Positions 16,721-25,502 of a DNA stretch of 61,298 bases are shown here, in pieces; the first letter of the stretch is position 1; each line of letters starts with the position of its first letter. Location: assembly GCA_028283145.1 (NCBI GenBank), contig JAPYNY010000016.1, positions 1-61,298 on the forward strand, written 5' to 3'. This DNA comes from Candidatus Hopanoidivorans cymbastelae (GTDB lineage: Bacteria > Actinomycetota > Acidimicrobiia > Acidimicrobiales > Hopanoidiivorantaceae). The notes beneath the pieces were generated by a model that did no database searches, was not told the DNA's origin, and worked only from the letters and a program-made list of their open reading frames with translations. Made by a program: the position numbers and the translations under genes.

Positions 16721-16856
16721 GTCATTTGCAGAAGAAGTTTTTAGCATAAAAGGAACATCTAGACTACAGGTTTGGCTACCCGCACTACGAGTGCCGCATT
16801 GCGAACCTCAACATTACGAACCTTATCCACCCCAACAGCCACAGGAAAACCCAAAT

Positions 16857-17495
16857 ATGATTGAGCGAGTTCAGAACTATCTTGTCCCAACCGTGATTGA
16901 GCAGACCAGTCGTGGCGAGCGAGCCTTTGATCTTTACTCCAGGCTGCTGAAGGAGAACATCATTTTCCTGGGAACCCCCATTGACGACACGGTGGCAAAT
17001 TTGGTCTGCGCACAACTGCTCCACCTTGAGTCTGAGAACCCCGACCGCGATATCAACCTCTACATCAATTCCCCGGGCGGAGACATCAACTCACTGTTTG
17101 CGGTGTATGACACACTTCAGTACATCAAGCCAGATATTTCAACGATTTGCTTTGGGCAGGCTGCCTCAGCTGCTGCTGTTTTGCTGAGCGCAGGCACTCC
17201 AGGCAAGCGGTTGGCGCTGCCTCACGCTCGTATTCTGATTCACCAGCCCTACGCGGGTGCACAAGGCCAGGTTTCAGATATTGAAATTGCAAACAAGGAA
17301 ATCCAACGTCTAAAGTCTCAGTTAGAAGAACTGCTGGCCAAGCACACCGGCCAGTCAAAAGACAAGATCAGCGCCGACACCAACAGAGACTTTGTGATGA
17401 CAGCCCCCGAAGCAGTGGAGTATGGAATTATAGACGAAGTTATAGCTTTCAGGTCGGACGTGGCCGAGCCTCCCAAGATTGCCGCTGTGAGTTAA
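16857..17495 (+). CDS. clpP: ATP-dependent Clp protease proteolytic subunit, second copy
   Basis: A 212-aa ClpP with Ser104 in GQAASAAA, His129 in LIHQP and Asp178 in NRDFVM, so the triad is complete. Other landmarks are [20 protein letters not shown] and [15 protein letters not shown] chose ATG 16857 because ACAGGA lies upstream at normal spacing; the open frame to 16500 runs through the end of tig in another frame and is not protein-like. Placement between tig and clpX marks this as the canonical copy. It may assemble with the 6745-7311 subunit into a mixed ClpP1P2 complex. Confidence 0.95.
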   Translation: MIERVQNYLVPTVIEQTSRGERAFDLYSRLLKENIIFLGTPIDDTVANLVCAQLLHLESENPDRDINLYINSPGGDINSLFAVYDTLQYIKPDISTICFGQAASAAAVLLSAGTPGKRLALPHARILIHQPYAGAQGQVSDIEIANKEIQRLKSQLEELLAKHTGQSKDKISADTNRDFVMTAPEAVEYGIIDEVIAFRSDVAEPPKIAAVS

Positions 17496-17591
17496 AAGCC
17501 TGAAAGTGGAAGCTAATTGCGCTAAACGGTCTTAACCTGAAATAAGCACAACCAGACAAAGAGACCATACGATCAAGGGAACCAGACAACA

Positions 17592-18890
17592 GTGGCAAAA
17601 TTTGGAGAGACCGTTGAACTCCTGAAGTGTTCTTTTTGTGCCAAGACGCAAAAGCAAGTTCGTAAGCTGATCGCCGGGCCGGGGGTCTATATCTGTGATG
17701 AATGTGTTGAGTTGTGCAATGAGATCATAAGCGAAGAAACTGTCAAGCCGGAAGTTGAAAGCCTTGAAAGCGTCCCTAAGCCCAGAGAGATTTTTGAGTT
17801 TCTAAACGATTACATCATCAGCCAAGAACACGCCAAGCGCATTTTGTCGGTAGCGGTTTACAACCACTACAAGCGCATCTCTCACGACCAGTCTCGCAAG
17901 GGCGACTTGGGGGAGACAGGCGATGAAGTCCAGTTGGACACCTCTAATATCTTGCTCATCGGCCCCACCGGCTGCGGTAAAACTCTCATGGCGCAGACTC
18001 TGGCTCGCATGCTGAATGTGCCTTTCACCATCGTGGATGCCACAGCCCTGACCGAAGCAGGTTATGTGGGCGAAGATGTTGAGAACATCCTCTTGCGCCT
18101 GCTGCAAAACGCTGATTTTGATGTTGAGCGTGCTGAAAAAGGCATCATCTACATTGATGAAATCGACAAAATTGCCCGAAAAAGCGAGAATCCTTCTATC
18201 ACCAGAGATGTTTCAGGCGAGGGAGTGCAACAAGCCCTGCTGAAGATTTTTGAAGGCACTCAGGCTTCGGTTCCGCCCCACGGCGGTCGCAAGCACCCCC
18301 ACCAGGAGTTTATCCAAATAGACACTACCAATATCTTGTTCATCTGTGGCGGCGCTTTTGGCGGCTTAGACCGAATCATTGAAAAGAGAATCGGGCAAAA
18401 GGGGGTAGGTTTTGGAGCCAAAGTAGCCGTTGCCTCAGAGAAAGATTTAGCTTCGCTGTATGCCCAAGTCCAGCCTGAAGATCTGATTGCCTACGGTCTG
18501 ATACCTGAATTCATTGGGAGATTGCCGTTGGTGGGTGCAGTAGCAGATTTGGAGAAGGAGTCGCTAATGAAAATTCTAGTGGAGCCGCGCAATTCGCTGA
18601 CCCGCCAATACACCACTTATTTTGAGATGGACGGGGTGGAGTTGGAATTTACCGAAGACGCTTTGGATGCTGTAGCGGAATTAGCTTTGCAGAGGCGCAC
18701 AGGAGCTAGGGGATTGAGAGCGATTTTGGATGAGGTGCTGCTGAATGTAATGTATGAGTTGCCAGACCGCTCAGACATTGCTCGCTGTGTTGTGGATGAA
18801 GTGGTCGTCAGAGAAAACGCCAATCCTACGTTGGTGCCCAAAAAAAATAAATCACCCCGCACGGAACGTCCCAGCCGAGCAGCTTCTTAG
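17592..18890 (+). CDS. clpX: Clp protease ATP-binding subunit ClpX
   Basis: Hexameric AAA+ unfoldase that feeds substrates to ClpP. The 432-aa sequence has the zinc-binding domain with Cys13, Cys16, Cys35 and Cys38, Walker A GPTGCGKT (124-131), Walker [11 protein letters not shown], the pore-loop context [10 protein letters not shown], and the ClpP-binding tripeptide region IGQKGVGFG. Sensor 2 is in [11 protein letters not shown]. Translation starts at GTG 17592. In many bacteria valS lies between clpX and folC; here folC follows directly after 25 bp. Confidence 0.97.
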   Translation: MAKFGETVELLKCSFCAKTQKQVRKLIAGPGVYICDECVELCNEIISEETVKPEVESLESVPKPREIFEFLNDYIISQEHAKRILSVAVYNHYKRISHDQSRKGDLGETGDEVQLDTSNILLIGPTGCGKTLMAQTLARMLNVPFTIVDATALTEAGYVGEDVENILLRLLQNADFDVERAEKGIIYIDEIDKIARKSENPSITRDVSGEGVQQALLKIFEGTQASVPPHGGRKHPHQEFIQIDTTNILFICGGAFGGLDRIIEKRIGQKGVGFGAKVAVASEKDLASLYAQVQPEDLIAYGLIPEFIGRLPLVGAVADLEKESLMKILVEPRNSLTRQYTTYFEMDGVELEFTEDALDAVAELALQRRTGARGLRAILDEVLLNVMYELPDRSDIARCVVDEVVVRENANPTLVPKKNKSPRTERPSRAAS

Positions 18891-18915
18891 CTCCAGTTTT
18901 GCATGACTTTGAGTT

Positions 18916-20388
18916 ATGGGCGGTCTTAGTAAGCGAACAGCGGCAGTTCAGGCGATCTTGAATAGCAGACAAAAGGCATCTGAGCAGAGCACAGCGGTGG
19001 CTAGCGAAAACGATTTGATAGCTTGGCTTGACTCACATATCAATTTGGAAGCTACGGCAGGCAAGGTTACAGGTCTGTCGCTGGAGCGGATGTTCGAGTT
19101 GGCAGCCATGTTGGGCGACCCTCACAAGAGCTACCCGACCATACACATCACCGGCACCAACGGCAAAGGCTCAACAGCTTATCTTATAACTAGATTGTTG
19201 CTGGGGCAGGGTCTGTCGGTCGGCACCTACTCAAGCCCTCATGTGGAGCGAGTCAACGAGCGTCTATGCCTAAATTCTCAGCCCATACCTGATGAGGCTC
19301 TTCAGGAAGTGCTTTCAGTTTTGCGCCACGCCGAAGACCACGCCATCAGCCAAGGGCAAGAGCCGTTTTCTTGGTTTGAACTGCTGACGGCAGCTGCTTT
19401 TTGGTGGTTTGCTGACGAAGCGGTCGATGTAGCGGTGATCGAGGTGGGCAAACTGGGGCGTTATGACGCCACCAATGTCATAGATTCAGACATTGCCGTA
19501 GTTACGAACGTCTCAGAAGACCACACAGATGGGCGTGGCAGTTGGCGCGAAGCCATCGCTTGGGAAAAAGCCGGGATTATCAGTCCTAAAGACATCTTGG
19601 TTCTGGGCGATTGGGAGGATTCAGAGTTGCTGGAAGACATTTTTCTGGCAGAAAAGCCCGCCGCCGCACTGAAGCTTGGGCGAGATGCAACCTTGGTCTC
19701 AAATGAGTTGGCCGTGGGTGGTCGCCTGCTGGAAATAGCAACTCCCAAGAGCACCTATAGCGATTTGTTCTTGTCGCTCAACGGAGCACACCAAGGTGAA
19801 AATGCAGCCTTGGCTTTGCTGGTAGCGGAGACATTTTTTGATACTCCGCTAAGCGAGGAAGTTGTCGAGGAGGCTTTTGCCACGGCCGCTTTGCCGGCAC
19901 GCCTGGAAGTGCTGGGGCACGGGCCACTGGTGGTCTTTGACGGCGCGCATAATCCTCGTGGAGCCCAAGTGGCAGCCCAGACGGTGCGTCATGACTTCAA
20001 CGTCGCAGGTGAAAAAGTCTTGCTAGTTGGGATGACACAAGGGCACAATCATGAACTGAGCTTGGCGGTTCTGCTGGGCGAACTAGAAGCTATGTTGGAA
20101 GACGAAGCTTTTAAAGAACCCCAAAGTCCGATACAGGTTGTGTGTTGCACGGCTCCTTCTCCAAGGGGCATTCCAGCCGATGAGTTAGCCCTAGGTATCA
20201 GGCGACTGGGTTATGAGCCGCTGGTATGTTCAGAAATAGAGTTGGCCTTGGAGCAAGCTATTCAGTTAGCTGAAAGCGACGGCTTGGTTTTCATTACCGG
20301 TTCGTTGTATGTAGCAGGTGCAGCCCGTCAGGCATATAAGCAAACCAGTCACCGGCCGTTAGCTAGTCAACAGAAAGGCGAAACATGA
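18916..20388 (+). CDS. folC: Folylpolyglutamate/dihydrofolate synthase
   Basis: FolC adds glutamate to dihydropteroate or tetrahydrofolate. The 490-aa protein has the ATP loop ITGTNGKGST (G80-S86), YSSPHVERVNERL, the Mg-site context VTNVSEDH and C-terminal VFDGAHNPRGA. The motif usually read EVGxGGRxDATN appears as EVGKLGRYDATN, a small departure next to the metal-binding glutamate. An N-terminal extension of about 30 polar residues precedes the family core. The stop overlaps the ndk start by four bases, so ndk is probably translationally coupled. Confidence 0.92.
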   Translation: MGGLSKRTAAVQAILNSRQKASEQSTAVASENDLIAWLDSHINLEATAGKVTGLSLERMFELAAMLGDPHKSYPTIHITGTNGKGSTAYLITRLLLGQGLSVGTYSSPHVERVNERLCLNSQPIPDEALQEVLSVLRHAEDHAISQGQEPFSWFELLTAAAFWWFADEAVDVAVIEVGKLGRYDATNVIDSDIAVVTNVSEDHTDGRGSWREAIAWEKAGIISPKDILVLGDWEDSELLEDIFLAEKPAAALKLGRDATLVSNELAVGGRLLEIATPKSTYSDLFLSLNGAHQGENAALALLVAETFFDTPLSEEVVEEAFATAALPARLEVLGHGPLVVFDGAHNPRGAQVAAQTVRHDFNVAGEKVLLVGMTQGHNHELSLAVLLGELEAMLEDEAFKEPQSPIQVVCCTAPSPRGIPADELALGIRRLGYEPLVCSEIELALEQAIQLAESDGLVFITGSLYVAGAARQAYKQTSHRPLASQQKGET

Positions 20389-20801
20389 AGGAAACTCTGA
20401 TTATCTGCAAACCCGATGCTCAAGAACGTGGCTTGATAGGAGAAATCCTGGGTCGCATGGAGCGTAAAGAACTAAAGATAGTAGCCATGCGGATGCTGAC
20501 CATAAACAGAGAGTTGGCACACCAGCATTATGAGGAGCACGTCGGCAAGGGTTTTTTTGAAGAGCTGGTGCAGTTTATCGGACGTTCGCCAGCGGTCGTG
20601 GCCGTGGTTTCAGGTGAAGCCGATACAGTTGCCATCGTCCGCAAGATAGTCGGCCCTACTGACCCCGCAGATGCTCCGCCTGGTACCATTCGTGGAGATT
20701 ACGGACAGGCCGTTACAGAAAACCTGATTCACGCCTCAGACAGCCCTGAGTCAGCTCAGCGTGAAATAGCCTTGTTTTTCCCAGAACTTTCTAACCTTTA
20801 A
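20385..20801 (+). CDS. ndk: Nucleoside diphosphate kinase
   Basis: Ndk equalises nucleoside triphosphate pools using a phosphohistidine intermediate. The 138-aa sequence has TLIICKPDAQERGLIGEI, the active-site His116 in ENLIHASDSPESA, and GTIRGDYG. The residue after the catalytic histidine is Ala where Gly is usual (NxIHGSDS); its effect is unclear. It overlaps folC at ATGA and is the last gene before a strong terminator at 20827-20855. Confidence 0.96.
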   Translation: MKETLIICKPDAQERGLIGEILGRMERKELKIVAMRMLTINRELAHQHYEEHVGKGFFEELVQFIGRSPAVVAVVSGEADTVAIVRKIVGPTDPADAPPGTIRGDYGQAVTENLIHASDSPESAQREIALFFPELSNL

Positions 20802-20826
20802 AGACTGCTTGAACAGAGCTGGTTTG

Positions 20827-20855
20827 AAAAATCCAGTTAAAAAAACTGGATTTTT
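20827..20855 (+). terminator. Strong intrinsic terminator after ndk
   Basis: AAAAATCCAGTT (20827-20838) pairs perfectly with AACTGGATTTTT (20844-20855) around a five-A loop. The 3' arm ends in five Ts. This separates the tig-clpP-clpX-folC-ndk unit from the mre operon. Confidence 0.85.
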
Positions 20856-20886
20856 GCTCTTGAAATGCCTACACTTGCCAGCCCCT

Positions 20887-20895
20887 TGATATAAA
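20887..20895 (+). promoter_or_regulatory. Extended -10 element for mreB, likely leaderless
   Basis: TGATATAAA matches the extended -10 pattern TGnTATAAt, at 20887-20895, only 10 bp before the mreB ATG at 20906. Transcription would begin at about 20902-20906, and no Shine-Dalgarno sequence is present. No good -35 element is seen, as expected for an extended -10 promoter. Confidence 0.5.
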
Positions 20896-20905
20896 CTGGT
20901 TTTGT

Positions 20906-21958
20906 ATGCCATTGCTGAAGAACACCATCAAAAGGGGAGGCACTCCCTTGGGGGGTAGGGAAGTGGCCATTGATTTGGGCACTGCCAATACGGTGATATT
21001 TGAGCGTGGTAAAGGCATCGTGTTGGATGAGCCCAGCATCGTAACGCTTGACGAAGACACTGGTGAAGTCCTCAGTGTGGGCATCGAGGCAAAGCAGCGG
21101 GCCGGCCGAGCCCCCAAGCAAAAGACCGTCCGTCCTCTAAAGGATGGGGTCATAGCTGACTTTGACATCTGTGCGAAAATGCTCAGAGAGTTTATTCTGA
21201 AAATCAACGTTGGTCGACTGATCCGTCCGCGCATGGTCATCTGTGTGCCGACCCGCATTACGCCTGTGGAGAAGCGAGCTGTTATCAAGGTGGCGGAAAA
21301 CGCCGGTGCTCATAAGAACGTGTATGTCATTGAAGAGCCCGTGGCAGCAGCGATTGGAGCAAATTTGCCCATTGAAAAACCAATGGGAAGCATGATCGTT
21401 GACGTTGGCGGAGGCACCACCGAAATTGCGGTGCTGTCCACAGGGGGCATTGTGACGTCCAAGTCCATTCCCGTGGCTGGCAATGCCTTGGATAATGCCA
21501 TCTTGCAATTCATCAAAAAGGAATGGGATTTTTCATGTGCTGCCGACTACATTGAGCGCATCAAGGTCAGGTGGGCTTCAGCTTGGCCGCTCAAGGAGGA
21601 ACGGCATTTTATGGTTCACGGGATCAACCTGCGAACCGGCTATCCAGCCGAATTGAAACTTGACACTATAGCTCTGCGAGAAGCCATTGAGGAACCTTTG
21701 CAGCGCATCATGGATGCCTTGACCGAAGTCTTGGATGAAACCCCCCCTGAGCTAGTGGCAGACATTATGGAACAAGGCATCGTGCTGGCAGGTGGAGGCA
21801 GTCTGATACATGGTCTGTCGCAGCGTATGCAGCACGAAACAGGCCTTTGGGTGAGACTTGCTGAAGATCCGTTATATGCGGTAGTGCGAGGCTGTGGGAT
21901 ATCTTTGGACATCTACAAAAAGCTGCCCAGCGCGATTTTTTCTGCTTCAAGTGAGTAG
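20906..21958 (+). CDS. mreB: Rod shape-determining protein MreB
   Basis: Actin-like cytoskeletal protein that directs lateral wall synthesis. The 350-aa sequence has the phosphate-1 motif AIDLGTANTVIF, the connect-1 region IEEPVAAAIGANLPI, phosphate-2 IVDVGGGTTEIAVL and the adenosine motif IVLAGGGSLIHGL. It heads a complete elongation cassette mreB-mreC-mreD-PBP2-rodA, so the cell is probably rod-shaped or built from such a lineage. The first 16 residues before GGREVAIDLGT are basic and could be the membrane-contact segment. Confidence 0.97.
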   Translation: MPLLKNTIKRGGTPLGGREVAIDLGTANTVIFERGKGIVLDEPSIVTLDEDTGEVLSVGIEAKQRAGRAPKQKTVRPLKDGVIADFDICAKMLREFILKINVGRLIRPRMVICVPTRITPVEKRAVIKVAENAGAHKNVYVIEEPVAAAIGANLPIEKPMGSMIVDVGGGTTEIAVLSTGGIVTSKSIPVAGNALDNAILQFIKKEWDFSCAADYIERIKVRWASAWPLKEERHFMVHGINLRTGYPAELKLDTIALREAIEEPLQRIMDALTEVLDETPPELVADIMEQGIVLAGGGSLIHGLSQRMQHETGLWVRLAEDPLYAVVRGCGISLDIYKKLPSAIFSASSE

Positions 21959-22030
21959 CGCCTAATCAGACATTCTCTAATTAGACAGCCCTTCAGACAA
22001 CGCGTTAGCCGCCCCGCAGTTGTTGTAGCT

Positions 22031-22837
22031 GTGTTAGTGGCTCTGTCCGCCCTGCTGATTACTCTGCATTTCCGAGGCGATAACGTATTTCAAAGGGCTG
22101 AGGATTCAGCCCGTTCGGCAGTTTCCAGTGTGGGCGACTTCGCTACAGTTGTTTTCAGGCCTATAAGCGGTGCTTGGAATGCCGCATGGGATTATGACGA
22201 CTTGGAGCAGGAAAATGAAGCTTTGCGAACTCAGATAGAAAAACTGCGGGCCGCCGATTTCAATGAGCGCACGGCTACGGCCGACCTGGACCAGCTGTAT
22301 AAGGATTTAGATTTGACTCAAGTGGAAGAGATCCCCCGCGTAGTAGCACAGGTGGTGGTGCCGCTAGGTAACTTTCAAAGCGATCTCATCCAAATTTCCA
22401 AAGGCTCCTCAGACGGACTGGAGGTGGGCATGCCCACGGTGGTGGCTTCTGGCTTGGTCGGGCGGATAACTGAAGTCAGGGCGCAGCGGGCTTTTGTGCG
22501 AACTTTGACGTCTGCCGATTTTGTGGTTGGCGTGCGTTTCGTGGATCCCAATCGGGTGGATTCCAACCGGGTAGCTCCAGCTATCAGCCCCGGCAGCGAG
22601 GGCATTCTGCTGGTCAGACAAGACATATCGCTGGAGCCACCCGCGGTTGGCACCTTGGCCGTCACCAGCGGTTTGGAGCGAAGCGTTTATCCACCTGGAG
22701 TGCATGTGGGTCTGGTGACGAAGGTTGAGGTGGAAGAAGGTACCCTGACCAATGTCATCACCATCACCCCAGTGGTTGATACAGAAAATTTGTCTTTCGT
22801 ATCAGTGCTTGATTACGACACAGGCTTGAATCAATGA
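22031..22837 (+). CDS. mreC: Rod shape-determining protein MreC (true start probably upstream)
   Basis: MreC is a bitopic membrane scaffold of the elongasome. Visible are a coiled coil (LEQENEALRTQIEKLRA) and the beta-domain motifs VVPLGNFQSDLIQISKGSSDGLEVGMPTV-like sequence, ASGLVGRI and YPPGVHVGLV. From the first usual start, GTG 22031, the membrane helix would keep only about 12 residues. The same frame continues upstream to the mreB stop (21956-21958) and encodes RQRVSRPAVVVAV, exactly the missing basic anchor and helix, but it holds no ATG, GTG or TTG. ATT 21980 (285 aa) or ATC 21965 may be used. mreD overlaps its end by four bases. Confidence 0.88.
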   Translation: MLVALSALLITLHFRGDNVFQRAEDSARSAVSSVGDFATVVFRPISGAWNAAWDYDDLEQENEALRTQIEKLRAADFNERTATADLDQLYKDLDLTQVEEIPRVVAQVVVPLGNFQSDLIQISKGSSDGLEVGMPTVVASGLVGRITEVRAQRAFVRTLTSADFVVGVRFVDPNRVDSNRVAPAISPGSEGILLVRQDISLEPPAVGTLAVTSGLERSVYPPGVHVGLVTKVEVEEGTLTNVITITPVVDTENLSFVSVLDYDTGLNQ

Positions 22838-23379
22838 TTTCTGCTGAGCAAAGTTGGCGCACCAAGGTGGCGCTTCGCCTAGGTTTGATAGTTGCCGCAG
22901 CTATTTTTTGCCACTATGGCTTTTGGCTGAACATTGAACTATTCGACGTTTCAGCTGAGACGTTGATGTTGGGAGCAGCACTGGCAGGTGTGATGCTAGG
23001 CCCTGTCTGGGGTGCAGGCGCAGGATTTGCCTTTGGCATAGCTTACGATTTGGTTGCCCCGACCCCGCTGGGTCTAGGCGCTCTGACTTTCACCTTGTGC
23101 AGTTATTCAATGGCCTATCTGTCAGGATTGATGGAAGCACGTTATTGGTGGCAAAGTATTGTGTACGGCCCTGTGGGAATGCTGTTTTGTCTAGTTTTGT
23201 TTGCGTCCACCGGCGAGTTGCTGGGACAGGAGTTTTTGATCAACGAACACTTCCCCAGAGTGCTATGGGTCAATATCATCTATGCTGTGATTTTAAGTCC
23301 AGGAATGTGGGCCGCGTTGCGTTTTGCAGTCAGGGTTCCCAAATCGAGTTTTTCCCGCCAACTAGTAGGCATTAGCTGA
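22834..23379 (+). CDS. mreD: Rod shape-determining protein MreD
   Basis: The 181-aa protein is almost entirely hydrophobic, with about five to six membrane helices, and has the MreD pattern GAALAGVMLGPVWGAGAGF followed by GIAYDLVAPTPLGLGAL. It lies between mreC (ATGA overlap at 22834) and PBP2. MreD is part of the RodA/PBP2/MreBCD elongation complex. The call rests on hydropathy, the G-rich motif and position. Confidence 0.9.
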   Translation: MISAEQSWRTKVALRLGLIVAAAIFCHYGFWLNIELFDVSAETLMLGAALAGVMLGPVWGAGAGFAFGIAYDLVAPTPLGLGALTFTLCSYSMAYLSGLMEARYWWQSIVYGPVGMLFCLVLFASTGELLGQEFLINEHFPRVLWVNIIYAVILSPGMWAALRFAVRVPKSSFSRQLVGIS

Positions 23380-23424
23380 AGCGCAAGCATTAAAGTTGTG
23401 CTTAGATGATGGGTTTTAATTGAA

Positions 23425-25491
23425 ATGGCAGCCAAGTTTCCCAGGTCCACAACCATACGTATCGGCGCCATCTTCGGCGTAGTGGTGCTGCTGTTTACAG
23501 GATTGCTGATCCGTCTGTGGTATCTCCAAGTGCTTCAAACAGAGGAATTCCAAATTCAAGCTCAAACTTTTGAGCCAGCCAATACAATTCGCTATCTGCC
23601 GATCAAAGCCCCCAGAGGAAGGATTTTGGATGCCAACGGCAAGGTATTGGTTGACAATCGAAAGGTCAATGTGGTTACCTTGGATGCCCGGGTTGTGCGC
23701 GAGCAGTTGACAGAGGAGCAACTGGATGACTACCTGCTCCACCTGGCCCGTGAAATCTCACGCCATGGACGACCCATAAAAGTTAGAGACATCGCCGCTC
23801 AAGTCAGCGACCGCCGCTATGGCCCTGACGACCAGATTCCAATTGCCTATGACGTACGCGAAGAGTTCGCCATCATAGTGGGAGAGCGAGGGGAAGAGTT
23901 GCCTGGAGTCAGGCTGCTAGAAACATCCATCCGCCACTATCCCTACGGGTCGCTGGCAGCCCACGTGCTGGGATATGTCGGTTCCATAACCTTGGAAGAA
24001 GTTGAAGCCAGGCAAGGCCACCCTAAACGTTACAACCCGAATGACGAGATTGGCAAGGCGGGCATAGAACTGGCTTTTGAGGATGTATTGCGGGGCACGC
24101 CCGGTTGGCTTGAAATTCAAATCTCGCCACTAGGAAGAGTCGTAAGCGAACGTCAGATATTGGCTCCACAAGCCGGGTTTGACGTCCAGCTAACTATAGA
24201 CGTCAACCTGCAAGCCTTGGTGGAACAGCAGTTGCGTCAAGGGCTGCTTGAAGCTCAAAATCGTGAGGTGGACCTAGACGAAGAAGAAGCTGAGTTGGTC
24301 AACCCATTGCTCCCCCCAGCTACCTATCCTGCGCCTGCCGGGGCTGCGGTGCTGACCAACCCCACAAATGGCGATGTTCTGGCCATGGCGTCTTATCCCA
24401 CTTTTGACCCCAGCCAATTTGTCCTGGGCATCAGCGAAGAGCAATTTGACCAGTTGATTGATCCTGAAAGCTATGCTCCGTTCAATAATAGAGCTGTAGC
24501 GGGCGCTTACTCCATCGGTTCAACCATGAAGCCTTTTACCGCTTACGCTGGGCTGTCTTCCGGACTGATTGGCAGCCGTGGTTATGTGGACGTTCACGAG
24601 CTCATTGAAGACACTGGTTCTCACGTCTTGCAAGACTGCATCGGGCAATGCGAGTTCACCAATGCCAGAGGAGAGTCCTATGGCAACATTGACTTGCGGC
24701 TTTCGCTGACAGTTTCAAGTGACGTCTATTACTACCAGTTGGCAGAAGAATTCTCCATTCGTCCTGGCTTTGATGAAGAGCAGGTGCAAAAAACTGCCAG
24801 AGAGTTCGGGTTCGGGGCTTCCACAGGCATTGCCCTGCCCTTTGAATACCAAGGCTTAGTTCCCGACTCTGAAATCAAACGCCAGCGACACGAAGCCAAT
24901 CCTGAAGCTTTCCCAGATCCAAGCTGGAGGGTGGGTGATACCCTGAACATCGCCATCGGGCAAGGCGATATGTCGGCCACGCCGCTTCAGTTGACCAACG
25001 CTTTGGGAGTACTGGCCAACGGGGGCACACTCTATGCTTCCAACATCGCCAAAGCCGTGATAAATCCACTGACCAGCGCACAGGTAACTTCCTATGCTCC
25101 CAGAGTCATCCGGGAGTTGTACATGCCGCCGTCCATCAGCCAGCCGATCAATGATGGAATGGTGGGAGTGACTTCCTACAATCTGGGCGGCTACAGGGGC
25201 ACTGCGGTTGAGGCGTTCAACGGCTTTCCGAATGGCTGGCTGGTGGCAGGCAAAACAGGCACGGTAGAAGTGCTGGACAAAAACGATACTTCGGTGTTCA
25301 TGGCCTATGGCCCGACTGCTGAGCCGCAGTATGCGATGACAGTGGTGTTGGAAGAAGCTGGTTTCGGCGGCCAAGCTGCTGCCCCAGTGGTAAGGCAGGT
25401 TTTTCAAGCTTTGGCAACAAACTCTGTGCCGCAAGCCGAAACTTTGCCAGATGAAGATTTTATTGCATCTGCCATAGCTGAACAGGAATAG
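23425..25491 (+). CDS. mrdA: Penicillin-binding protein 2 (elongation transpeptidase)
   Basis: Class B PBP of 688 aa that cross-links peptidoglycan with RodA. It has one N-terminal membrane helix (about residues 12-32), a dimerisation/pedestal region with KAPRGRILDANGKVL and a transpeptidase domain. The catalytic motifs are Ser366-T-M-Lys369 (GSTMKP), SSD in TVSSDVYYYQ, and Lys610-T-G-T (AGKTGTVEV). IGKAGIELAFEDVLRG is a family signature. An Asp/Glu-rich insertion (about 289-296) precedes the transpeptidase fold. It sits between mreD and rodA. Confidence 0.95.
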   Translation: MAAKFPRSTTIRIGAIFGVVVLLFTGLLIRLWYLQVLQTEEFQIQAQTFEPANTIRYLPIKAPRGRILDANGKVLVDNRKVNVVTLDARVVREQLTEEQLDDYLLHLAREISRHGRPIKVRDIAAQVSDRRYGPDDQIPIAYDVREEFAIIVGERGEELPGVRLLETSIRHYPYGSLAAHVLGYVGSITLEEVEARQGHPKRYNPNDEIGKAGIELAFEDVLRGTPGWLEIQISPLGRVVSERQILAPQAGFDVQLTIDVNLQALVEQQLRQGLLEAQNREVDLDEEEAELVNPLLPPATYPAPAGAAVLTNPTNGDVLAMASYPTFDPSQFVLGISEEQFDQLIDPESYAPFNNRAVAGAYSIGSTMKPFTAYAGLSSGLIGSRGYVDVHELIEDTGSHVLQDCIGQCEFTNARGESYGNIDLRLSLTVSSDVYYYQLAEEFSIRPGFDEEQVQKTAREFGFGASTGIALPFEYQGLVPDSEIKRQRHEANPEAFPDPSWRVGDTLNIAIGQGDMSATPLQLTNALGVLANGGTLYASNIAKAVINPLTSAQVTSYAPRVIRELYMPPSISQPINDGMVGVTSYNLGGYRGTAVEAFNGFPNGWLVAGKTGTVEVLDKNDTSVFMAYGPTAEPQYAMTVVLEEAGFGGQAAAPVVRQVFQALATNSVPQAETLPDEDFIASAIAEQE

Positions 25492-25502
25492 ACGTTGAAA
25501 CC

